Source: Nitrospirota bacterium (lineage in GTDB: Bacteria; Nitrospirota; Thermodesulfovibrionia; Thermodesulfovibrionales; JdFR-85). From it: DNA of 12,144 nucleotides. The stretch covers positions 1-12,144 of the forward strand of contig JAADHP010000140.1 in the NCBI GenBank assembly GCA_013151785.1, in the 5' to 3' direction. Positions 6,287 to 12,054 of the stretch are shown here, one piece after another; position 1 is the first letter of the stretch; each line of letters opens with the position of its first letter. The translations under genes and the position numbers were made by a program. The notes under the pieces were generated by a model. The model ran no database searches. It saw only the letters and a program-made list of their open reading frames with translations, and was not told where the DNA came from.

Positions 6287-7861
6287 ATGTCAGTAAGATT
6301 TTGTGATTTCAAGATTTCAGAGGATATTATAAACTCTCTCGTAGAGATGGGTTTTGAAGAACCAACACCAATCCAGCAGATTGCTATTCCTCCCGCATTA
6401 AAAGGCCTGGATATTATCGGACAGGCACAAACCGGTACCGGAAAGACCGCCGCCTTTGGTATCCCGATAATAGAAGGACTGCTTCCAGGCCGTCATCCCT
6501 CTGCCATGGTGCTTGCACCAACAAGGGAGCTTGCCATTCAGATTGCACAGGAACTGAACAGGATTGGAAGGAAAAAAAGGATTCTATCCGTCCCTATCTA
6601 TGGAGGCCAGTCCATAGAGCGCCAGATACGGGCACTGAAAAAGGGCGTTAATATAGTCGTGGGCACGCCAGGCCGTATAATAGACCACATACACAGAAAG
6701 ACCCTTAATCTAAAAAACATCAAAATACTCGTTCTTGATGAGGCTGATGAGATGCTGAACATGGGCTTTATCGACGATATTGAGCGGATTATTAACGCCC
6801 TTCCCGAGGACAGACAGACCATGCTTTTCTCAGCCACTATGCCGGCACCCATATTAAAAATTGCACGAAAATACATGAAGTCACCGGAAAGGGTCTCTGT
6901 AGATTCACAGAAGATAGTTGTGTCCAGCATAAGACAGGTCTTCTACGAAGTGCGTGAGGAGGACAAGATAAAGGCCCTTTCAAGAATTATCGATGTGGAA
7001 GACCCTGCCCTTGCCCTTGTATTCTGTCACACAAAAAGAGAGGTAGATGATGTAGCAGGGAAACTACAGCAGATGGGTTATTATGCAGGTGCAATACATG
7101 GTGATTACACGCAGGTACGCAGAGAACGAATCATGGATAAATTCAGGAATGGTGATATAGACATTCTGGTGGCCACAGATGTTGCTGCAAGAGGACTTGA
7201 TGTTACAGGTGTGAGTCATGTTATCAATTTCAGCATACCTCAGAACCCGGATAGCTATGTACATCGTATAGGCAGAACAGGAAGGGCGGGCAAGTCAGGC
7301 ATTGCCATAACCTTTGTTACACCAAGAGAATACAGAAACCTCAGACAGATAGAACGTACTGCAAGAACAAGGATTCTCAAGGCGGAACTTCCCTCAAGAG
7401 ATGAGGTAATAAAGGTCAGACAGAAGGAGATACTTGATGAAATAGAATATGCAATCAACAACAGAGACTATGAAGACAAGCTCTCACTCATTGAACAACT
7501 TTGCGAAAGATTTTCCTTAAAAGAGATCGCTGCATCAGCACTCCAGATCGCCTTTGCCTATGCCGGGGTAGAAGAGATTGAGGATATCTCCCATAAAATT
7601 CTGAACTCCAGAGAGGATTATACTCGACTATTTCTATCAATTGGTAAAAAGGATGGAATTACCCCATCTGATATAATAAGAATGTTTTCCAGGATCCCTG
7701 ACTTTGATGCCAGAAAGGTGGGCAACATAACAATACTGGAGAAATTCAGCTTCGTAGAGGTACAGTCGGACCTGACGGAAAGGATCATAAAAGAGCTGAA
7801 AAACTCCATAATACATGGCAGACGTTTATTTATAGACAGGGCAAAGGAGAAACGTCTGTAA
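6287..7861 (+). CDS. DEAD-box ATP-dependent RNA helicase with DbpA-type RNA-binding domain
   Basis: A 524-residue RNA helicase of the CsdA/DeaD/CshA type, acting on ribosome assembly or RNA decay. All motifs are present: Q motif GFEEPTPIQ (22-30), motif I AQTGTGKT (47-54), PTREL (78-82), GTPGR (126-130), DEAD (151-154), SAT (182-184), the motif V region ATDVAARGLDV (296-306) and HRIGRTGRAG (326-335). A helical linker (about 360-440) leads to a C-terminal DbpA-like RNA-binding domain from about residue 444 (YTRLFLSIGKKDGITPSDII). The ATG has AAGGAG at 6272-6277 with 9-base spacing. It probably shares a transcript with rpsU, a sensible pairing for translation functions. The exact subtype cannot be fixed without a tree, so no symbol is given. 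Confidence 0.95.
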   Translation: MSVRFCDFKISEDIINSLVEMGFEEPTPIQQIAIPPALKGLDIIGQAQTGTGKTAAFGIPIIEGLLPGRHPSAMVLAPTRELAIQIAQELNRIGRKKRILSVPIYGGQSIERQIRALKKGVNIVVGTPGRIIDHIHRKTLNLKNIKILVLDEADEMLNMGFIDDIERIINALPEDRQTMLFSATMPAPILKIARKYMKSPERVSVDSQKIVVSSIRQVFYEVREEDKIKALSRIIDVEDPALALVFCHTKREVDDVAGKLQQMGYYAGAIHGDYTQVRRERIMDKFRNGDIDILVATDVAARGLDVTGVSHVINFSIPQNPDSYVHRIGRTGRAGKSGIAITFVTPREYRNLRQIERTARTRILKAELPSRDEVIKVRQKEILDEIEYAINNRDYEDKLSLIEQLCERFSLKEIAASALQIAFAYAGVEEIEDISHKILNSREDYTRLFLSIGKKDGITPSDIIRMFSRIPDFDARKVGNITILEKFSFVEVQSDLTERIIKELKNSIIHGRRLFIDRAKEKRL

Positions 7862-8093
7862 TTCCTTTCCCATATCGCCGATAAAAATGTGCACCCTATA
7901 GGCTGTGGCAGGACACTTGTTCATATTGCTCAGATATCTTCCATTCGAACATTGCCTGCTGCAAGCCCTGGTTACAATACAGGATATATCTTGGATAGTA
8001 CCATCAGATTATCCTTGTTTACCTAAATAATGCCTATCTATCCGATAGTTAAATCATAGAACTACCAACAATCATCAAGATCTCATTTTTCTC
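7862..8093. other. Intergenic region between helicase and thioredoxin-like gene
   Basis: No convincing gene is seen. A weak hairpin GGATA/TATCC (7993-7997 with 8010-8014) followed by TTGTTT could terminate the helicase transcript. On the minus strand, 8003-7896 reads as 35 open codons containing WYYPRYILYCNQGLQQAM and ending in TAG, but it has no start codon and an in-frame TGA immediately before it. It may be the remnant of a lost gene or chance. Confidence 0.35.
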
Positions 8094-8125
8094 TTGACTC
8101 AGTACCATGCTACAGGGTCTATACT
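8094..8125 (+). promoter_or_regulatory. MerR-type promoter and operator
   Basis: TTGACT (8094-8099) and TATACT (8120-8125) are separated by 20 bases, longer than the 17-base optimum and characteristic of promoters that MerR-family activators untwist. Between them is an imperfect dyad: ACC.TG (8104-8109) and CA.GGT (8113-8118), centred on 8111. A MerR-family gene with a Hg-type cysteine triad lies at 8686, making it the obvious candidate regulator. The predicted start is about 30 bases before the thioredoxin-like ATG. Confidence 0.72.
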
Positions 8126-8162
8126 ATGTACAGAAAGTCCAGAATGAAAGGAGGTGTTTGTA

Positions 8163-8429
8163 ATGACAGGAAAGAGAAAGATCGAGGTCTTCACTGCTGG
8201 CTGTCCTGTGTGTGATGAAACAGTAAAGCAGATCAAAGAGGCAGCCTGTCCATCCTGTGATATATCAGTGCTGAACCTGAAAGACCCTGAGGCGGCAGAG
8301 AGGGCAAAGTCACTGGGAATACGTTCCGTGCCTGCTGTGGTGATTGACGGCAAACTGGCTGACTGCTGCTCAGGCCGTGGTGTGGATATTGAAAAACTTA
8401 AAGACGCAGGACTTGGCAAGCCACTTTAA
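8163..8429 (+). CDS. Cys-rich thioredoxin/glutaredoxin-fold protein
   Basis: An 88-residue thioredoxin-fold protein with three cysteine pairs: C14-P-V-C17 at the active-site position after the first strand, C29-P-S-C32, and vicinal C68-C69 in LADCCSGRG. SVPAVVIDGK carries the cis-Pro (Pro57). Proteins of this kind are seen beside mercury or other metal-resistance genes and could act in thiol exchange or soft-metal binding; the actual substrate is unknown. ATG 8163 is chosen because AAAGGAGG (8147-8154) lies 8 bases upstream; a GTG at 8154 overlaps that ribosome site and is unlikely. The gene has its own MerR-type promoter and a terminator, so it appears monocistronic. Confidence 0.85.
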   Translation: MTGKRKIEVFTAGCPVCDETVKQIKEAACPSCDISVLNLKDPEAAERAKSLGIRSVPAVVIDGKLADCCSGRGVDIEKLKDAGLGKPL

Positions 8430-8437
8430 GATGCGGA

Positions 8438-8475
8438 AGGAAGGCGTTACCTAAACTGACGCCTTCCTCTTATTA
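8438..8475 (+). terminator. Intrinsic terminator after the thioredoxin-like gene
   Basis: A perfect 10-bp stem, AGGAAGGCGT (8438-8447) with ACGCCTTCCT (8459-8468), an 11-base loop and then CTTATTA. The T-tract is short, but the stem is strong and starts only 8 bases after the stop codon. Confidence 0.75.
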
Positions 8476-8685
8476 ATATTTATCGGCAGACTAAGGGGGT
8501 ATACTATCTTTTTGATGTTGTTAGACTTTACCTTTCTGTAGGATGACCATTGGTTTACGAATTATTCTAACATCAGAAACAACAATATATAAAAGTTCAT
8601 TCGGACCAGCAGATAACACTGACGCCCGGAAATATCAAAGATTGATTAGTAGTACTTTGGTTATAATAGAAAAAGGAGGTTAAAT

Positions 8686-9087
8686 ATGTCCTTTCTTACA
8701 ACCGGACAGCTTGCCAGAGAGACAGGTGTAAACATAGAAACCATAAGGTATTATGAAAAAAGGGGGCTTTTACCAAAGGTGCCAAGGAAGGCCTCAGGCT
8801 ACAGACTCTGGCCTGAAGAAATGGTGAGAAGACTTCGCTTCATCAGGCATGCCCAGGAACTTGGCTTTTCCCTCAGGGAGATTGCCGAGCTTCTGTCACT
8901 CAGGACAGACCAGAACACCTCCTGTTACGAGATAAAAAAGATTGCCGATGAAAAGATCACTGATATAGATAAAAAGATCCGAGCGCTTCAGAGAATAAAA
9001 AAAGCCCTCAAAAAACTCTCAAAGACATGTCCTGGCAATGGACCTGTATCTGATTGCCCTATCCTTGAGGCAATGGAGAAGGATTGA
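8686..9087 (+). CDS. merR: MerR-family transcriptional regulator, Hg(II)-type cysteine triad
   Basis: A 133-residue MerR regulator. The N-terminal winged helix-turn-helix is TTGQLARETGVNIETIRYYEKRGLLP (about 5-30), followed by the conserved YRLWPEE and LGFSLREIAELL and a long dimerisation coiled coil (about 83-112). C80, C115 and C124 have spacings of 35 and 9, identical to the C82/C117/C126 mercury site of Tn501 MerR, and the last is followed by PIL as in the family. Mercury or a similar thiophilic ion is therefore the likely inducer. No merT, merP or merA is in the window. The ATG has AAGGAGG at 8673-8679. It probably activates the 8094 promoter; a clear promoter of its own was not found (TATAAT at 8662 lacks a well-spaced -35). 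Confidence 0.88.
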   Translation: MSFLTTGQLARETGVNIETIRYYEKRGLLPKVPRKASGYRLWPEEMVRRLRFIRHAQELGFSLREIAELLSLRTDQNTSCYEIKKIADEKITDIDKKIRALQRIKKALKKLSKTCPGNGPVSDCPILEAMEKD

Positions 9088-9245
9088 GAAATCCAGTGGT
9101 CTCAAAAACATTCCTGCTGAACATTGGTGTTTAGGATACTTTCAAGGTTCTTCATAATTTTTTCACAATTATTGGTTATGCTTTACTTTAACGCTCAAAA
9201 GGATGCCTTCGGGGAAAATGTTCTGATGATTATAAACAGTATTCT

Positions 9246-9285
9246 GAGACCCTCCCGTTAGGGTCTCTTCTGAACCACTTTTTAT
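9246..9285 (+). terminator. Hairpin downstream of merR
   Basis: GAGACCCT (9246-9253) pairs perfectly with AGGGTCTC (9260-9267) around a CCCGTT loop. The T-rich tract TTTTTATTGTT begins about 12 bases later, so termination is plausible but not textbook. It lies 159 bases after the merR stop. Confidence 0.6.
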
Positions 9286-9442
9286 TGTTCTTGATCAAGC
9301 TGATGATATTCAACACTTCACTATATGCATATATGGTAACTAAATTTTAACATAATGTCATTTTTAAGATAGAATCAGGATCTGGTATGGCATCAGATTT
9401 TTGCCTCCTAACCTTCAAGTGTATATGCCCGGGACTTAATGC
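9286..9442. other. Non-coding region before the ArsR promoter, with a terminator-like hairpin
   Basis: No ORF with a ribosome site was found. A palindrome TATATGCATATA lies near 9323-9334. At 9380-9402 there is a second terminator-like hairpin: ATCTGGT (9380-9386) pairs with ATCAGAT (9392-9398, one G-U pair) around a 5-base loop, and is followed by TTTT. It might end a short RNA or back up the merR terminator; no good promoter for a short RNA is evident. Confidence 0.35.
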
Positions 9443-9489
9443 TTGACAGGAAGAATCTTATTGGATATAATATGAGTAATCACTCATAT
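9443..9489 (+). promoter_or_regulatory. Consensus promoter with ArsR-type palindromic operator
   Basis: TTGACA (9443-9448) and TATAAT (9466-9471) with a 17-base spacer are a perfect sigma-70 consensus. ATATGAGT (9470-9477) and ACTCATAT (9482-9489) form a perfect inverted repeat with a 4-base centre, overlapping the -10 and the predicted start near 9478. This is where ArsR/SmtB repressors bind, and the first gene downstream is an ArsR protein, so autoregulated derepression of the operon is likely. Confidence 0.88.
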
Positions 9490-9507
9490 GAGCAAAGACT
9501 AATATAA

Positions 9508-9852
9508 ATGAACACACAGATTGACAATATAGCCAGGGTTTTGAAGGTCTTAGGGGAGCCTAACCGACTCGGAATAGTTTTTGCCATTGGAAAGGGATCC
9601 CGCGCGGTAACAGAAATAATAAAACTTACAGGGCTTTCCCAAACACTTGTCTCTTTCCATCTAAGGGTACTAAGAGAGGCGGATATTGTCGTGACAAGGC
9701 GAGATGGGCCATTCATATTTTATAGTCTAAAAAATCCTGAACTGATTGATATACTGAATGTTCTGCACAGCATAGCTCAAAGCAGAGAAACAGGTGAAAC
9801 ATCTTCTCCTCTGCTTGTCTCAGTCGAAATGGCTGGGAAAGGAGGTAAATAG
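9508..9852 (+). CDS. ArsR-family transcriptional repressor, cysteine-free
   Basis: A 114-residue ArsR/SmtB-type winged-helix repressor. The core runs from VLKVLGEPNRLGIVFAI through the recognition region TGLSQTLVSFHLRVLREADIV (about 41-61) to the wing DGPFIFYSLKN. It contains no cysteine at all, so the classical alpha-3 ELCVCDL As/Cd site is absent; the inducer must be sensed another way, for example through the C-terminal helix (LNVLHSIAQSRE) or by a non-metal signal. The ATG lacks a clear ribosome site, and the predicted leader is only about 30 bases. It is the first gene of an operon leading to two probable selenoprotein genes, and a microprotein ORF starts 2 bases after its stop. Confidence 0.9.
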   Translation: MNTQIDNIARVLKVLGEPNRLGIVFAIGKGSRAVTEIIKLTGLSQTLVSFHLRVLREADIVVTRRDGPFIFYSLKNPELIDILNVLHSIAQSRETGETSSPLLVSVEMAGKGGK

Positions 9853-9853
9853 T

Positions 9854-9904
9854 ATGTGGTATGGTCCTGGTTATGGCCCACCTTACTGGTTTGAGATGAA
9901 ATAG
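9854..9904 (+). CDS. Aromatic Gly/Pro-rich 16-residue microprotein
   Basis: ATG 9854 opens a 16-codon frame, MWYGPGYGPPYWFEMK, ending in TAG. It starts 2 bases after the arsR stop and has GGAGG at 9841-9845 with 8-base spacing, which is as good a translation signal as most genes here. Eight of sixteen residues are Trp, Tyr, Phe or Pro, and three are Gly. Such composition recalls the N-terminal tails of small metal-stress-associated proteins, but I recognise no family. It may be a real microprotein, or a leader whose translation couples arsR to the next gene (27 bases on). The call rests on the ribosome site and placement. Confidence 0.5.
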   Translation: MWYGPGYGPPYWFEMK

Positions 9905-9930
9905 AACTTTTATCCAAAGGGGGTGATAAT

Positions 9931-10410
9931 ATGAATGAAAGCAGAATTAATGATATCCTTGCTCATCTTGATCCTTCCATAAAAAAGGAACTATTGAATA
10001 GTCTTGTAAATATGCTTCTTGAAGACCTCTCTGAGACAGAAAAAAAGGAACTCCTGCACAAGGTCGCTTCAGGTGACAAAAGAAACCGTCAGGTGATTGA
10101 AATGGTTGAACACTGAATAAAAGAGTGTACGGATTCAGGTGTGAATCCAATAGAGATGAGCAAGGAGGTCATGTCAGCAATAAGCCACTCCTATGAACTG
10201 GCCACCTATTCCACTCCTGAGTTGAGGGCTTTATTTAATGACTGGCTTACGGAAATAGAGAATGAGATAATGGATTTCCTGAAAAATCGAGAGAGGGTGG
10301 ATCCTGACGAAGTAGCAGAGCATCTGAGAGTAGGCCGTGAGAGTGCAATCTTCATACTCAGCAAACTTGCACGGGAAGGAAAGATCAACATGCAGGCATC
10401 GGGTTTTTAA
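9931..10410 (+). CDS. Putative selenoprotein, helical plus winged-helix-like (in-frame UGA at 10114)
   Basis: Read conventionally this is two short ORFs, 9931-10116 (61 residues, ATG, AAAGGGGG ribosome site) and 10141-10410 (89 residues, GTG, no convincing ribosome site). They share one frame, separated only by TGA 10114-10116 and eight sense codons. Seventeen bases... to 10131 after the TGA comes a perfect 6-bp hairpin with loop AGGTGT, resembling the fdhF SECIS loop AGGUCU. Read through as Sec, the product is 159 residues with Sec62 and Cys66 (UIKEC). The N-terminal half is helical and charged; the C-terminal part (about 110-152) looks like a winged helix, DPDEVAEHLRVGRESAIFILSKL. The GTG 'start' falls inside the hairpin loop. 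I recognise no family. If Sec is wrong, annotate the two ORFs separately. Confidence 0.6.
10131..10148 (+). promoter_or_regulatory. Candidate SECIS hairpin for UGA 10114
   Basis: GGATTC (10131-10136) pairs perfectly with GAATCC (10143-10148), and the loop is AGGTGT. Counting the U of UGA as 1, the loop occupies positions 24-29, three nucleotides further than the AGGUCU loop of E. coli fdhF (21-26). A perfect stem and near-identical loop at the right distance are strong by-eye evidence for SelB recognition. Confidence 0.62.
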
Positions 10411-10422
10411 AAGGAGGTAAAA

Positions 10423-11874
10423 TTGTCAGACAAAAAGGAAATAGAAAAAAACTCAAGTTGTTGACCCTCAACTCAACCTGCCAGTGAGCAGGAAAATAAA
10501 AGTCAGGAGTCAGGAGTCAGAAGTCAGAAGTTAACAGTCAGGAGTCAACAGTCAACGGTCAGAAGGGAGACCGAAAACTGCATGGTCTGTGGAGGGAAGC
10601 TTGAGTATCTTGAAAGCTCCCACACCATGAAATGCATCTACTGTGGCAGAGTAGAGGAAGGTCATATTACCTGTCCAGAAGGTCATTACATCTGTGACTA
10701 CTGCCATAACCAGGATGCAATGAGGATTATTGAAGAGGTTGTCTTTCAGAGCACCTCAAGGGACCCGATGGAGATTGCCGAATTGATGATGTCCTTCCCC
10801 GGGCTTCCCATGCTCGGTTGCCATCATGCATATATTGCAGGTGGTGCACTCATGGCTGCCATAAAAAATGAGGCTTCAAGAGGGATAACCAATGAGGATA
10901 TAAAGGAAGTCTTTAGAAGGACCAAAAAACAGGCCCATGGTGGTTTCTGTGGGCTAACAGGTGTCTGTGGTGTAGTGCCTGCAATTGGTGCTGTCTTTGC
11001 TGTATTGACTGGCTCAAAGTGTGGAACTGACAGTGAGCAGCGAATCACGATGGAGGCCACTGCAAGACTTGGCCGTGCAATCGCTGAACTAACAGGTCCC
11101 AGTTGCTGCAAGGCATATGTGAGAACCTCTCTTGAGGTAGCTATAAAATATCTCAAGGAGTCTCTTGGCATTGAACTTCCCTTGAGCAGTGTATCATCCT
11201 GTATTTACTCTGCAAGACATCCCCATGGTTGTAGAGAGTTAAACTGTCCTTATTTCAGTAAAACTGCCGCTGATGTGAATAAGCCTGCTAATACAAATGT
11301 TACGACCAACGGGCACTCAATCAGAGATTTTTCATCTAAAGAGGATGCTATGAACTTTCTTTTGCAGAAATCACTTGAATTTGGAGCTGAGAAGGCAAAA
11401 ATAATAGATACAGACACTGTTGTTGTAGAAGAATGGGTAAGATGGAAGTGCCAGTATGGCTGTCCCCTTTATGATAAGGATGCCTTCCATCCCCCCTGTG
11501 CACCTGATGCAGAAAGCACGAAAAAAGTATTAAAGGAATATAGCAAAGCAATTCTCATTAATGGACCAAAGGGAAAAGCTCTTTCAGAGGTTGCTGTGAG
11601 GCTTGAAGACATTGCCTATCATATGGGCTATTACAAGGCCTTTGCTCTTACAGCGCTATCATCAGGTCTTTCAGGTGTAACCTGACCATCTGGTGAAAAA
11701 GATACCCAGGATGGGGCTCAGAGGAAGACGGAAAAGAAAAAGAGAATCAGACCACTTATGGAGGCCTGCGGCATTGATGTCTTCAAGACTGCAAGGGCTA
11801 ATGGATTTGTAATAGATACAAGACAGAAAACATATGGCAGGTGGAATTATTTTGCCATGCTTCTTATAGAGTAA
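10423..11874 (+). CDS. DUF5714-DUF2284 fusion, putative selenoprotein with UGA at 10462 and 11683
   Basis: Conventional calling gives only 10582-11685 (367 residues from an ATG without a good ribosome site). That start would cut the first Cys from a CMVC...CIYC zinc ribbon (C53/C56, C71/C74 in the long numbering). TTG 10423, in the same frame, has AAGGAGG at 10411-10417. From it the product is 483 residues with Sec14 (NSSC-U-PS), a 7-residue repeat linker (27-47), a DUF5714 domain (about 53-250) rich in Cys, and a DUF2284 metal-binding domain with WKCQYGCP (C343, C347) and FHPPCAP. After TGA 11683 (Sec421) the frame runs 62 codons to TAA and restores the DUF2284 tail, RPLMEACGIDVFKTARANGF. 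The function is unknown; iron-sulfur or soft-metal handling is inference. Two nonsense mutations are the alternative. Confidence 0.62.
10477..10492 (+). promoter_or_regulatory. Candidate SECIS hairpin for UGA 10462
   Basis: CCTGC (10477-10481) pairs with GCAGG (10488-10492) around loop CAGTGA. With the U of UGA as 1, the loop G and U fall at 23 and 24 and the flanking UGC/GCA pairs at 18-20 and 27-29, exactly as in E. coli fdhF. The bulged U17 of fdhF is absent (C17 is paired). Confidence 0.5.
10501..10563 (+). repeat. Nine tandem heptanucleotides, AGTCAGG-like, within the coding frame
   Basis: Nine 7-base units (AGTCAGG, AGTCAGA, AGTTAAC, AGTCAAC and a final GGTCAGA) run without indels. Because 21 bases make three units and seven codons, they encode three 7-residue repeats: SQESGVR, SQKLTVR, SQQSTVR. 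Tract length divides by three, so the frame is kept. It forms the linker between the Sec-containing N-terminus and the zinc ribbon, and could vary in copy number between strains. Confidence 0.85.
11701..11719 (+). promoter_or_regulatory. Candidate SECIS hairpin for UGA 11683
   Basis: CCC (11705-11707) pairs with GGG (11714-11716) around loop AGGATG; GA (11701-11702) can pair with TC (11718-11719) beyond a small internal bulge containing a U. The AGG loop and U bulge recall the fdhF element, but the stem is short and the loop lies 5 bases further from UGA. This is the weakest of the three hairpins; an alternative stem joins 11688-11693 to 11706-11712. Confidence 0.35.
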
Positions 11875-11985
11875 CGGCCCTTTTGATTTAATAACGCTAA
11901 AATTTTAACTCCATATTGTTTTTCAAGATATTTTTAATTTACACTTAAAATTCAAAAGAACAAAAATGATTTGTGGAATAAGGAT
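11875..11985. other. AT-rich intergenic gap after the DUF5714-DUF2284 gene
   Basis: No gene is seen. TTTTAA and TTAAAA arms around 11932-11950 could form an AT hairpin, but no GC-rich stem with a T-tract marks a clear terminator for the ArsR operon. Confidence 0.4.
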
Positions 11986-12015
11986 TTGACTTCAGAACAC
12001 TATCTGTGTTACGAT
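11986..12015 (+). promoter_or_regulatory. Candidate promoter for the gene at the window end
   Basis: TTGACT (11986-11991) and TACGAT (12010-12015) with an 18-base spacer and a TG one base before the -10 (extended -10). Just downstream is the palindrome CATATATG (12020-12027), a plausible site for an ArsR-family repressor near the transcription start. Confidence 0.5.
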
Positions 12016-12054
12016 TGAACATATATGCAACTATGATAAATGAGGATTTTACCT

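Noticed and set aside
7942..7960. TTCGAAC-like T-loop as part of a tRNA
   Set aside because: The flanking bases do not form a 5-bp T-stem on either strand, and no acceptor or anticodon arm is seen.
8154..8162. GTG 8154 as start of the thioredoxin-like gene
   Set aside because: It overlaps the last base of the AAAGGAGG ribosome site; ATG 8163 is at the normal distance.
8500..8505. TATACT as a second MerR-type promoter driving merR
   Set aside because: No acceptable -35 hexamer is found 17-20 bases upstream and no dyad lies between.
9085..9120. merR stop TGA as another Sec codon
   Set aside because: The frame closes again after ten codons, no SECIS-like hairpin follows, and MerR is already full length.
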